From a virus: 34,558 nt of DNA. Below are positions 7,601 through 16,431 of this stretch, piece after piece. The stretch spans positions 1-34,558 of IMG/VR virus record IMGVR_UViG_3300020472_000087; one strand, given 5' to 3'. The position numbers and the translations under genes are program-made. The notes beneath the pieces are model-generated. The model saw only the letters and a list, made by a program, of their open reading frames with translations, had not been told where the DNA came from and did no database searches. Each line of letters opens with the position of its first letter. Position 1 is the stretch's first letter.

Positions 7601-10600
7601 TTATCTCAGCATCACTATTGAATACAGTACCACTTACTGTCTCACCAATTTGGAACGCACCTTGAATAGGTGTTACTTCTAATAGTTTAGGTATGGTACG
7701 AGTATTGTTCTCAATCATATCTGTACCAGACCACCAGTTATAGTGGTTGATACCTGGCTTCAATCTTGTACCAGTGAAAGCAATATTCTGCTCTCTCATC
7801 ATAGGTTCTGGTTCAGTCTGAGATATGAAATCATCATTGAAACCAATACCATCAGCTCTGGTAATTTGAATCCTATCAACGTATACGTCAGAGGAAGGAT
7901 TCAATGAAAGTCTACCACCCCATGTTCTAAATGCATATGGGTTGATACTTTCTACTCTAGTAGCAAATGGTTGCTTAGAGAAGTCTGGTGATTCTGTGTA
8001 TGCTAGACTACAGATGTCACCTGTCTTTACAATATTAGGTGAACCTAGGTCAGTAGCATATCTTGGGTCAACACTAGGATCTGGAGCACCATCAGTACCA
8101 ACTACAGAGTTAGAACCAATGAGTAGATCTATAGCATCAAAATTCTTTCTTGCTACAAGTTTACCATCTCTTATATCATACTTCAATTCTCCTAATTTCT
8201 TATCTGCAATATCAAAGTTATTGAATGGATCTACAACAAAACCATTCTTGAATCTATCAAGACCTGTTGTAGGATCAGTAATAACTAGACTTTCTGTCTT
8301 ACTCTCTAGTAATGACAGTGCAGTTACTTCTTCAATATTTTCGATACGGGTCTCAAGAGCACCAATATCTTTCATCGTATAACGCTTGTTACCAGTAAAG
8401 GTTATCTTTACATCCTTTCTAGGATCATAAACATAAGGTTTGTACTCTACAATTGCGAGTTCAAATGACTCAGGATTGATTTCTGGCTTGGCTGGTTTGA
8501 CAGCAGGAGTTCCTTTCTTGACACTGAATGAACGATCTTGGTTGACATATAGTCTATCAATCCTTCCAAGATAGTTACTATAATCAAAGGTAAGGTTCTC
8601 ATCAGATACTAATACTGCAGTATTCTGACCAGCACCACTGAAGTCTCTTGAATCAAATTCGAATGGTGATCTACCGCCAGTATGGTTTGCTACCCGTGGT
8701 CTTAGGTCAATAGCGTCAGTATTTCTGACCCCTTCCATAGCAGGAACAGTGTCATAACTATCTTTAGTGTAACTATTAACGGTAAGTACGTCACCAGAAT
8801 CTTGCGAATTGATGATATAGTAGTCATAGAAGATCTGGAGTCGTCCTTGTGGTTCTGGGAAGTTTTGTTTCCTAACCAACCTACCGAAGTCGTAGTAGTC
8901 TGATCTTTGTCCATTGTCGAGTATAAAGTTATTTCGTATGTTAGGATCACCAGGATCTACAGAACCAAGAACTGCCTTTACTCCACTCTCTTCAAACGTC
9001 ACCTCTTCATTCTTCTCAAAGATATTATGATTCATGAATAGAACACTTATCTTAGTTGAACTATCCCTCTGCATAACCTTAGCAGCAGCACCTGAACTCT
9101 TACCAATACCAATCTCACCTAAGATAAGATCAGTGTTATCATTATTAGGACCATTATAAGATCCAAGTGTTATTGATGGTGTAACGGGAGCACCAGTACC
9201 TGATGACTCAAATACAGCAGCAACAGATACTACATCAGGAACATTCAATGATATTTCTCTATCCTGAACTCTCAAACCATATGCAGAACTAGGAGTAAGA
9301 CCATCTCCAAGAGCAGTAGTAATACCAGAGGATGAACGGTTAGATCCTGTAACTAATAGACTAGCACTACGAACTAGAGTCTTTTGTTTAGACTTGACCT
9401 TAGATTTTTGTTGTGTACTATGTACAATTACGTTATTCGATTGTGATGCAGTAAGACCAGATATAGTTACACCCTTAGCACCACCAGTCAAAGCAACTTG
9501 ATCTGATGTAAGAGCAGCAACAGTACCATTGGTATATACAACAGTATATCTTTCCTCATCAAATGGAGCATAAACATAGTCAGTTCCTGTCAAGGATGGT
9601 AGATCTAACTGACCTGAACCATCAGTGCTTTGTGCTGTATTCTCTACTCTTATTTGTAAAAGTGAATCAGTTAGATCTACTGACTCTATATTAGTATTAG
9701 GCAACTCAGCATATAAAAATCCACTCTTAGAATCTCTAAGTTTAGATGCAATAATCTTTAAGTCAGCAACCGTCTCAGTAGAACTTGGTAATGCCTTATG
9801 ACATATACCAGAGATTGTAGCTGGAGCAGCAACCACAGTAATATTATTGTTTACGGGACTAATAGCACTTACTACGTTGTAAGTAATATCAGTCTGACCG
9901 CCACGCTTATATGCAACAACATCTCCTATCCTAAAATGCTTGACCCAACCAGTAGTACCACATGTAACTACACCACCACTCGTTATACTGAACGAACGTC
10001 CAGTAAATTCCTTTTTGGGTTCTAGAACTACATCAGCAGCAAATGTTCTACCACCAGCAGTAGATCTTACTGCCTTGACATCTGCTAAGTCATAATCTGT
10101 AACAGCAGTTATGACTCTACCATCTTGAACACCATTGATGATAATAGGTTCATCAACTACAAAGGAACCAACTACTTGGTTCAATGTTATACCAGTAGCA
10201 CCTGATACAGCAGTGCGTAGGAAACCCTTTGCACCGCTTCTAGCACCCTCAATTATAGCAGGAAGTGCAATCGTATGTGCTTGGTTGACAGTCAGTTGTA
10301 CGTCCGTTTGAATGTCAAACAAAAACAACTCATATACACTAGTAGCATCTACATAAGCAGCATTTTGTAATTTGTAATCATATATTCTTGCTCTACCAAT
10401 ACTACTACCAGAAGCAGTTGATTTAGTACTACCTAATCTTGCACTACGTAAATCAACATAATCAGAAGTAGCAGCGTCTAATTTTATCTGTGCAGCACTA
10501 AGAACATTATTCAATCTTAGTTTATTTCCTGCTTCAAAAGGAACAGCAGAAGATTCTACTAACTCAGTTGTTCTGGGTTTCTCAACGTCTATAAAACGAG

Positions 10601-11708
10601 TACCATATACTTCTGTCTCATAACCTTTGACGTATGCTTTACCTGCACCAACTCTGATGTTCAGTAAATCCTTACTAGGATCATTACCTTCTTCAGTCTT
10701 GTTCTCTGGGAAGAACGTTCCAAATACAGAATACCTGTCATTTAGACATTCTTTTGCTTCTAGATCAAACTTTCTGACGTAGTAATCTCCACTCTCATCA
10801 TAAGTTCTTCTAGCCCATTCTTTTGCAATTTCACCATATATTGTTTTGTCTGCTACAAATGAATCAACACCTTCTCTAGTTTTTAGAAGTTCTATAAAAT
10901 TCTCATCATTGAAATCATCTATGTCCTTCTTACCAAGAGATAGAGTAATTCTAAATCTATCAGCACCAGGAGCAGTATAGTTGGAATATCCTGCAGCATT
11001 ATCGTATAATGTATTATCATCTACTGCTGTTACTAATTCTTCTTTTATGAAAAATCCAACTCTATATGTTGGTTGATTGGTATATTGATCTAATATTAGA
11101 GTCTCTTGTTGTACCTCAACAAATGTTCCACGAACAAACCATACACCTTGAGTTACTGTGAATGCTGATCCAATTGCATTAGCATTTGAACTAATAGCAG
11201 TAGCGAAATCAGATCCAGATGATATTGTTGTACTACCGTAAGTAAAATCAGTTAGAGTAGTAAGATTCTCACCATCTATAAATTCTTCTCTACTTAGATC
11301 ATCTGACCCTTTATTGTATTTGATATAAAGAGTTGTATGACTAGTAGAAGAAATTGTAGAAGAAAGAACGTTTACAACCTGAGCAGTTACACCAGAATCC
11401 CTACCTTGGATTACTAAACCTACAAGCTTATCATAGTACAATTCTACGGGAACACCAAAAAACGTAGATTCTACTTTGACGCAAGAGTATGTAACATCCT
11501 TTTTAAACACACCAGGAATCACCACGGATCCCTCTTTGAACATATGTTTACCAAACTTCTCTATCTGTCCTTGAAGGATAGATTGAAGTGTAGTTAGTTC
11601 CCGTGCTTGTACGGGTGTGCCAGGCTTGAAAAGAACTTTACTAAAGTTCTTCGATGAGTCAAAATCATCAAAATATGGACTGACATTTAAGTTGGTGTTC
11701 TGTGGCAT
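4611..11708 (-). CDS. giant baseplate/tail-fibre protein with DUF4815-type N-terminus (2365 aa)
   Basis: Residues 1-110 match the DUF4815-type start of phage baseplate/fibre proteins: LNVSPYFDDFD, then VLFKPGTPVQARELTTLQS and GQIEKFGKHMF. About 1520-1555 is an Asn/Thr-rich stretch (NNITNIDNRVTNNITEV) typical of trimeric fibre coils. It is followed at about 1560-1700 by a jelly-roll-like region beginning DGDPLAQSFFV. Later come a GAGYEDATY...GSGYQVGD repeat and a DEIVKYT module that recurs in the neighbouring proteins. No signal peptide or enzyme site is seen. The ATG lies four bases after the gp8 stop, suggesting coupled expression. A trimeric virion component at the baseplate rim or fibre is likely; it has no obvious T4 counterpart. 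Confidence 0.85.
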   Translation of the reverse strand: MPQNTNLNVSPYFDDFDSSKNFSKVLFKPGTPVQARELTTLQSILQGQIEKFGKHMFKEGSVVIPGVFKKDVTYSCVKVESTFFGVPVELYYDKLVGLVIQGRDSGVTAQVVNVLSSTISSTSHTTLYIKYNKGSDDLSREEFIDGENLTTLTDFTYGSTTISSGSDFATAISSNANAIGSAFTVTQGVWFVRGTFVEVQQETLILDQYTNQPTYRVGFFIKEELVTAVDDNTLYDNAAGYSNYTAPGADRFRITLSLGKKDIDDFNDENFIELLKTREGVDSFVADKTIYGEIAKEWARRTYDESGDYYVRKFDLEAKECLNDRYSVFGTFFPENKTEEGNDPSKDLLNIRVGAGKAYVKGYETEVYGTRFIDVEKPRTTELVESSAVPFEAGNKLRLNNVLSAAQIKLDAATSDYVDLRSARLGSTKSTASGSSIGRARIYDYKLQNAAYVDATSVYELFLFDIQTDVQLTVNQAHTIALPAIIEGARSGAKGFLRTAVSGATGITLNQVVGSFVVDEPIIINGVQDGRVITAVTDYDLADVKAVRSTAGGRTFAADVVLEPKKEFTGRSFSITSGGVVTCGTTGWVKHFRIGDVVAYKRGGQTDITYNVVSAISPVNNNITVVAAPATISGICHKALPSSTETVADLKIIASKLRDSKSGFLYAELPNTNIESVDLTDSLLQIRVENTAQSTDGSGQLDLPSLTGTDYVYAPFDEERYTVVYTNGTVAALTSDQVALTGGAKGVTISGLTASQSNNVIVHSTQQKSKVKSKQKTLVRSASLLVTGSNRSSSGITTALGDGLTPSSAYGLRVQDREISLNVPDVVSVAAVFESSGTGAPVTPSITLGSYNGPNNDNTDLILGEIGIGKSSGAAAKVMQRDSSTKISVLFMNHNIFEKNEEVTFEESGVKAVLGSVDPGDPNIRNNFILDNGQRSDYYDFGRLVRKQNFPEPQGRLQIFYDYYIINSQDSGDVLTVNSYTKDSYDTVPAMEGVRNTDAIDLRPRVANHTGGRSPFEFDSRDFSGAGQNTAVLVSDENLTFDYSNYLGRIDRLYVNQDRSFSVKKGTPAVKPAKPEINPESFELAIVEYKPYVYDPRKDVKITFTGNKRYTMKDIGALETRIENIEEVTALSLLESKTESLVITDPTTGLDRFKNGFVVDPFNNFDIADKKLGELKYDIRDGKLVARKNFDAIDLLIGSNSVVGTDGAPDPSVDPRYATDLGSPNIVKTGDICSLAYTESPDFSKQPFATRVESINPYAFRTWGGRLSLNPSSDVYVDRIQITRADGIGFNDDFISQTEPEPMMREQNIAFTGTRLKPGINHYNWWSGTDMIENNTRTIPKLLEVTPIQGAFQIGETVSGTVFNSDAEIRFRLASPNHKDGPYNSPTLIYTENPYGPSVGLSSAYSETTSVLNIDCQSLNQKSDGNFFGYVTMGMRLVGENSGAEADVSNIRLVSDNLGAIQGSYYIPGNEFQNGTNTARLASIRPQDQLPNMNFSRASVDHESEGFRITETTLTRVEPVFPPPIINNNTFVTNNITNIDNRVTNNITEVTEIIHQMPQQDDGDPLAQSFFVTEETGVCITAIGVYFQSKSASIPVTCRIVKMVNGYPSREIAKHGEAELNPDQVVISNDASLETKFTFPGPVYLPEGEYAFIMDANTADYNLWISQMGEAEITTANLSELGQVIVAQQPSLGSLFKGQTRGTWTASQLEDMKYNCYKAEFTMETGTVRLYNPQLGLNQERNRLPENPIEAFAKRVTVGLTSSVVGASGAVVDIGTKILQNSNAGAEGIVTDKLAHLGTSASTLSITNAGAGYEDATYSTVNFTTVTGKGSGAVGVVTVSSGAITGATVKGVQTGSGYQVGDTITAALGTKGLGQNLVLTVGVTTGTNALILTGCTNTNFDTTNLIQYYNPTLGYGVTLANIKPATVTVNTDQYDGKHFKVTHPDHGNHAVNNLVRLNSVSGDSVPTKLTVGYGISATSVISIGNSTGFGFFEGANVSASNPGYALLGDEIVKYTSVGTNQLSGTITRGIDDSISRTYVVDDPIQKYELSGVSLRKINTQHNFAQVTNTIEDKITLDQYHCKIDGTVAFTKDKHSGGTNGKGSTNIQFETVTPNIIHRTPPRTRIEANLRTTTGTSVSGTEASFVDKGYQALSISGETKFSEPRIVASKENEDSKLTALPGSKSLTLDVHLSTNSPNVSPTVDVFRSSLMTESSRVNSPIANFITDRRANTIYDPHELLYLTKVIKLDNPATGLKVIFAAYRPQSSTVRVLYRLFRADSDEIDSAFQLMPGYDNLNASGDVINAKSNSGLPDRKIVPSLENQFIDYEFTVEDLPQFTGFQVKVDIGSTSQAEDPELLDFRAIATA

Positions 11709-11712
11709 CAGA

Positions 11713-13251
11713 TTAGAATTCTAAGATGATTTTAATATCTTCACGTTGGTTTGTTGCTCTAGTGACTTCAGGTCTTTGATCAACATAGATTATGTTACCT
11801 GAGTATTTTTCAATCTCTGGATTAGCAACACCACTGTTGTATGTTTGACCGAAGTAGTAGGTTCTAGAGTTTACTGTTGTAGAAACTCCTGTAAAACCTG
11901 CATCAATTGCTAATGTCTCAGTTCCAGTAGTTGTCGTAACTATCAAGTTGTTACTACCACCAGTACCAGGGTTCGCTTGAAATCTATTTAGTTGGTATCC
12001 ATAGGTGGGTTTTGACCCAGAAGAGTTGTCTACAGCAAGGCTTCTGTCCTGCCAATACTGTAAAATTCTAGTAGTAGGATCGTATCCAACAATCTTACCT
12101 GCAGCAGTTGAACCAACTCCAACTGTCTGTGTAACAAGACCATCAGTTTCAACTAACAAACTAGTAGTTGCAGATCCAACAAGACGTAAACCATATGTTC
12201 CAGAAGCAGAAGAAGCAGTTAGTAAATTAGTACTACCATATGCTTTAGGATTTTCAATAATTCCTAAACGTGCAAACTGGTTTCCTGTTGGGAAATCAGG
12301 GTTAGTAACATCACTGTTCTCTATCCTCGAATATACAAGAACCTTATTAGCACCGAGTTCTCTGTATATGTCAGCACCATGTCCACCTGGAGGAGGGACA
12401 ATAACTGAGAATGAAGCACCATCACCAGTTACAACAGAATCTAAATCCAGAGTAGCAAACGAATAACCCGATCCACCATTCGTTACCTGTACTGAAGATG
12501 GTTTACCGTTGATGAATGTGACAGATGCCAGTCCGTCTTGTCCATCTCCTCTAATAGGTACACCATTCTTAGTTCCATTGAATTGATATGATGCATTACT
12601 TACATCTTCAATTACAATAGTTTCAATCTTACCGTCTACAGCAGCATTCCTTACATCTGATACATTGGCATTCGTTGCCCAATCAGCAGGTACTGGTATA
12701 TAATCTGCACTATCAAACTTGATGATATCACTTGGTTTGATAGTATAAAGATACTTCCAAACATAACCATCACTCTCTAACCTAGGTTGTAAGTCAGTAT
12801 GAGTTGGTTCCTCTAGTGATATAACACCTCCACCACTGTTAGATGGTGACGCTCCATTATAGATGCACTCATAGACTCTAAAGTCAGAGTTCATTATGAA
12901 GAAGTTTGTGTTATAAAGTGTAGTCGCACTAGTTTGTGGACTCAAATTATTGATACTATAATCCTGACGATACATCTCGTATATCGTTCCACTCTTCCAA
13001 GTGACTTTTGGGACTACTCGTAACACATCAGTAGATGTGATTTTTTTGGCAGATATTAGAGTATCGTAGATGTTATCATGTTCATCAAAATTATCAATGG
13101 GTGCTGGAGTGTTTGTATTCCAGTCCGATGCAACTTCAGTTGCATTAGGAAGTCCAATGAAGACATAATAACTATTATCACTGGTCGAAATTCCGCTAAC
13201 GAAATTTGTCGCATTCAATACTCTGATCTGATCGGTGATGACTGCTGGCAC
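11713..13251 (-). CDS. 8: baseplate wedge protein gp8
   Basis: Two motifs match T4 gp8. One is SDGYVWKYLYTIKPSD at residues 160-175 (T4 has GDGYVWEYLF). The other is the C-terminus GNIIYVDQRPEVTRA then IKIILEF (T4 has MIYMENRPP and INILFTF). In T4, gp8 forms a dimer in each baseplate wedge and links gp7, gp10 and gp6. This version has 512 residues against 334 in T4. The extra length includes a Gly-rich beta module at about 255-280 (TNGGSGYSFATLDL) also found in the neighbouring large proteins. The start codon is GTG at 13249-13251, with a CATAAATA box 32 bases upstream and no strong ribosome binding site. The order gp6, gp7-like, gp8 agrees with T4. Confidence 0.9.
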   Translation of the reverse strand: MPAVITDQIRVLNATNFVSGISTSDNSYYVFIGLPNATEVASDWNTNTPAPIDNFDEHDNIYDTLISAKKITSTDVLRVVPKVTWKSGTIYEMYRQDYSINNLSPQTSATTLYNTNFFIMNSDFRVYECIYNGASPSNSGGGVISLEEPTHTDLQPRLESDGYVWKYLYTIKPSDIIKFDSADYIPVPADWATNANVSDVRNAAVDGKIETIVIEDVSNASYQFNGTKNGVPIRGDGQDGLASVTFINGKPSSVQVTNGGSGYSFATLDLDSVVTGDGASFSVIVPPPGGHGADIYRELGANKVLVYSRIENSDVTNPDFPTGNQFARLGIIENPKAYGSTNLLTASSASGTYGLRLVGSATTSLLVETDGLVTQTVGVGSTAAGKIVGYDPTTRILQYWQDRSLAVDNSSGSKPTYGYQLNRFQANPGTGGSNNLIVTTTTGTETLAIDAGFTGVSTTVNSRTYYFGQTYNSGVANPEIEKYSGNIIYVDQRPEVTRATNQREDIKIILEF

Positions 13252-13282
13252 TATTTTGAAACTTAAATCAGTTCGTAATGTT

Positions 13283-13290
13283 TATTTATG
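13283..13290 (-). promoter_or_regulatory. late promoter box CATAAATA
   Basis: The minus strand reads CATAAATA, one mismatch from the T4 late consensus. It lies 32 bases before the gp8 GTG. The TAA stop (13286-13288) of the 1045-aa gene sits inside it in the same register as in the box at 919-926. Confidence 0.6.
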
Positions 13291-16200
13291 TGTAATCTAG
13301 AGATAGTTTTGCTGTTCTCTGTATTTCGGGCGCAGTTGATAGTCCAGTTAGACCGTTGAGTGTGTTAACAGTGTATGCTAAACCAACAGCAGTTGTCGTG
13401 AATCTTGCCCAACTATATGACCCATAATAATTAGAAACACCAGAACTAAGTCCAGTAAAATTCAATCCATGACCTGACATAACCTCAGCATGGACTCTCA
13501 TAGTCTGTCCAGTTCCTACCCTAGTCAGATGACTACACTGGTAGACACCATCAAGGAATTGTGTTGCAATTCCAATTGTAGAAGCACCATTACTGGAACG
13601 TGCTGTTACACCAGCACCAACGTTAGAGTTACTTACAACGAAGTAATCACCAGTTCCTATTCCAGTATTAGTGAGTCCTCCTAATTTAGTTTGTCTTATA
13701 TCGGAGTTAGTAGGTATATGTAATTCAAATACAATACCTTTAGCACTACAACCAATTCCAGTAATAGTACCATGATCACCTAATAAAGTAACACCTTCTT
13801 TCTCTTTGAATGGATTGGTAAATCCAGTAGTACCAAAACCAGTATTGTTCTTTTCAGTATCCACTATCCTTATAGTGAAACTTGAAGTATTAGGATCTTC
13901 ACTCATTCTAAAGTTTATTAGTCCTGACTGACCATACACTTTAGTATCAAGTGGTCCTACATTTGCAATGATACGTGTAGCAGGATGTATTCCACTAGAA
14001 TAAAGTCCTCTTGACTTTGATACTTTGATACCATCTATCAATTTATCATCCACCTGCTTACTCCAAGTTACAGGTCTTAGTGGAGTCTTACCTGAATATA
14101 TTCCTTGACTCTTATAGATTGTTGTCTGTAATGTTTCTCTAGAAACTGGTTCTCTAATTGTTCTTTCTTCTTGCGGTAAGATTGATCTCTGTGATGGTGG
14201 ACTGTCAATAGTAATTTTATCACCTTTCTTGATAGTCTCTACAGCCTCTGTTGTAGTAACATCAGCATCAGTACCTCTATAGAATAGAACCTGTAATGAA
14301 GAACCTGCAGCAGGTGCTTCAGTAAACTTGACCTGTGTTCCACCATCAAAATTATATGCAACACCTGGTTTCTGTAGAACATCATTGATAAAGATCAATA
14401 ATATATCATCAAGACTTATTGGACTACCAATTGTCTTCTCAATACTAACTGCACTATTGTTTTCAGTAAGGGTGAACTGAGTTCTACTACCATTGAATAA
14501 GTGTGACCAATCATCTAAGATTTGGAACTTACCAAGAGTCCATGCAGCAAATTTATCATCTGATGTTTCAGTTATAGTAAACTGAGCAGGTGTAAAGTTA
14601 GTACCAGCAGTAGCAACAGTTGGTATACCAACAATCTGAATTTGCTCACCCACTGTATAACCATAACCAGTATTTGTTATAACAGGAGCAGATATACTAT
14701 TACCAGTAGAAACGTTTACTGTTATAGATGCACCTATACCAGTTCCAGAACTGACCAATTTCAAATCATCATATCCATAAGGACTATCAAATTCTATTAG
14801 TGGTACATCAGTCCAAGTGTATCCAACACCAGGTGTACCCATCCATATCTTGCTTATATTACCATTGAGAACTGAGAATGTTCCTGCAGCACCTGTGGTA
14901 GGACTACCACCTCTAACACGTACCTTGAATACTGTATTATCACCTCTATAACCACTACCTGTAAATCCTATAGCAGCAGTAATAGTTCCAAATCCAGATA
15001 CTACAGCAGTACCAAATCCTGCCTGTAGTCTCTGATAACCCCAACCTTGAGTATTACCAAAACCAGCTATGATACCTCTTCTTGGTAGTCTATTTGCATT
15101 CACATCAGATGTACTATATGTCTCAGACTGACCCTCAAAATCATTACCAGTAAATCTAATAGATGTTATACCTGTAGTAGATCCACCAACAAAATCATAG
15201 TCTATATCTGGTTTCTGGAATTGATTGTTTAGTAAAATTACACCAAAGTCAGTAGTGATACCAGTTATATCTGAACCACCACTCTTCATAGTATATGTCT
15301 TTGCTATACCAGTAAAGTCGTCTGATATATCATCTACGATAAGATTACCAGTATAGTCTGATCTTATAAATGCTCTACCTTGGAAAGAACTACCTTCTAC
15401 AACATCTGCAACGAGTAACTTATGTGTACCTATACCAGAACTAGTCAATGTCACAGCAGTGCCAACTAATGCTAATCCTTTAGTGTCAGCAAAAGAGAAG
15501 TTGTTGGGAGCATTCTTAATAATATAATAATCTTCATTACCGATCAAAGGTGATGGTGGATTTATAGATCTAAGCTTTACTTGAGTACCAGTATTGAAGA
15601 CTTCCGTCAGAGCAGTAAAACTATCATTAGCAAAATCAACAGCAACAGAAGAAACACCAACTGTTTGTCTAGTACCACCAAAAGGAACGTCCTTGAAATG
15701 TATCCTATCTTGTACAATATTATAATCACCCTGCAATAACTTTACTGGTGCATTACGAACATGGAAAGTTTCAAACGTACCTAGAAATGCTCTATCTAAT
15801 AAGACATTATTTGCCATCGTACCAAATCCAATTACTTGGATTCTCATTATCTCATCATCAATTTTTATCAAATCATATTGTTTAAATCCTCTAGTATCAG
15901 TGAATCGGACTTCCCGATTCAACATAGTATTCTCAGTTGTAGTAGCAGTACCAGTCTTTACCACTAGTGGTTGTTGTAGTACATTATCAACTGATATCAT
16001 ACACTTAGTGTTCTGCTTGAAGCAGTTGAACCTATGCGTAGAACCTACACCTACAGTTGTAATACCAATAGCATCACTTGATAATGCTAATGATTTAGAA
16101 GCAGCAATCTTGAATCTATTCTCATCTACCTTGATAGCATAAACTGTTGATGGTATTGTAGTACCAGCACCTATACCACTACTAGTATGATCTATACCTA

Positions 16201-16423
16201 TAGCACTATTACCAGCAGCATTATATTCTAACTTCTCTCCAGTCACTAAGAAATGGTTCTTGATAACAAATGTATTAGAACCTAATAAAATGGTAGCAGG
16301 ATCTCCTCCATCAAACTCATGTGAAAAAATAGAATCTTGTTTATGAGTTAAATTGAAGGATTTCTGAAAGCTTTGGCTTTCAGTGTTGAACTGTTTATTG
16401 ACCGATCCTAACTGAAATGACAT
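13286..16423 (-). CDS. large repeat-rich baseplate/tail protein (1045 aa)
   Basis: This protein is built of beta-type modules. Residues about 50-130 and 285-345 carry the module ending in an AIKVDENRFKI or YYIIKNAPNNFSF strand pair. About 170-225 is an IKIDDEIMRI-type module. About 480-610 holds three Gly-Tyr repeats (GSGYRGDN, GVGYTWTDVP, GYGYTVGEQI). About 640-740 is a fibre-type domain (LLIFINDVLQKPGVAYNFDG then VLFYRGTD) resembling segments of phage fibre and wedge proteins. It lies between the gp7-like and gp8 genes, so a baseplate role is likely. No T4 protein of this position is recognisable. The ATG follows the upstream stop by eight bases. Confidence 0.8.
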   Translation of the reverse strand: MSFQLGSVNKQFNTESQSFQKSFNLTHKQDSIFSHEFDGGDPATILLGSNTFVIKNHFLVTGEKLEYNAAGNSAIGIDHTSSGIGAGTTIPSTVYAIKVDENRFKIAASKSLALSSDAIGITTVGVGSTHRFNCFKQNTKCMISVDNVLQQPLVVKTGTATTTENTMLNREVRFTDTRGFKQYDLIKIDDEIMRIQVIGFGTMANNVLLDRAFLGTFETFHVRNAPVKLLQGDYNIVQDRIHFKDVPFGGTRQTVGVSSVAVDFANDSFTALTEVFNTGTQVKLRSINPPSPLIGNEDYYIIKNAPNNFSFADTKGLALVGTAVTLTSSGIGTHKLLVADVVEGSSFQGRAFIRSDYTGNLIVDDISDDFTGIAKTYTMKSGGSDITGITTDFGVILLNNQFQKPDIDYDFVGGSTTGITSIRFTGNDFEGQSETYSTSDVNANRLPRRGIIAGFGNTQGWGYQRLQAGFGTAVVSGFGTITAAIGFTGSGYRGDNTVFKVRVRGGSPTTGAAGTFSVLNGNISKIWMGTPGVGYTWTDVPLIEFDSPYGYDDLKLVSSGTGIGASITVNVSTGNSISAPVITNTGYGYTVGEQIQIVGIPTVATAGTNFTPAQFTITETSDDKFAAWTLGKFQILDDWSHLFNGSRTQFTLTENNSAVSIEKTIGSPISLDDILLIFINDVLQKPGVAYNFDGGTQVKFTEAPAAGSSLQVLFYRGTDADVTTTEAVETIKKGDKITIDSPPSQRSILPQEERTIREPVSRETLQTTIYKSQGIYSGKTPLRPVTWSKQVDDKLIDGIKVSKSRGLYSSGIHPATRIIANVGPLDTKVYGQSGLINFRMSEDPNTSSFTIRIVDTEKNNTGFGTTGFTNPFKEKEGVTLLGDHGTITGIGCSAKGIVFELHIPTNSDIRQTKLGGLTNTGIGTGDYFVVSNSNVGAGVTARSSNGASTIGIATQFLDGVYQCSHLTRVGTGQTMRVHAEVMSGHGLNFTGLSSGVSNYYGSYSWARFTTTAVGLAYTVNTLNGLTGLSTAPEIQRTAKLSLDYT

Positions 16424-16431
16424 GGTTGTAT

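Noticed and set aside
12005-12466. 153-aa plus-strand ORF opposite gp8
   Set aside because: The antisense of gp8, which is firmly identified by T4 motifs; the frame is open by codon bias of the true gene.
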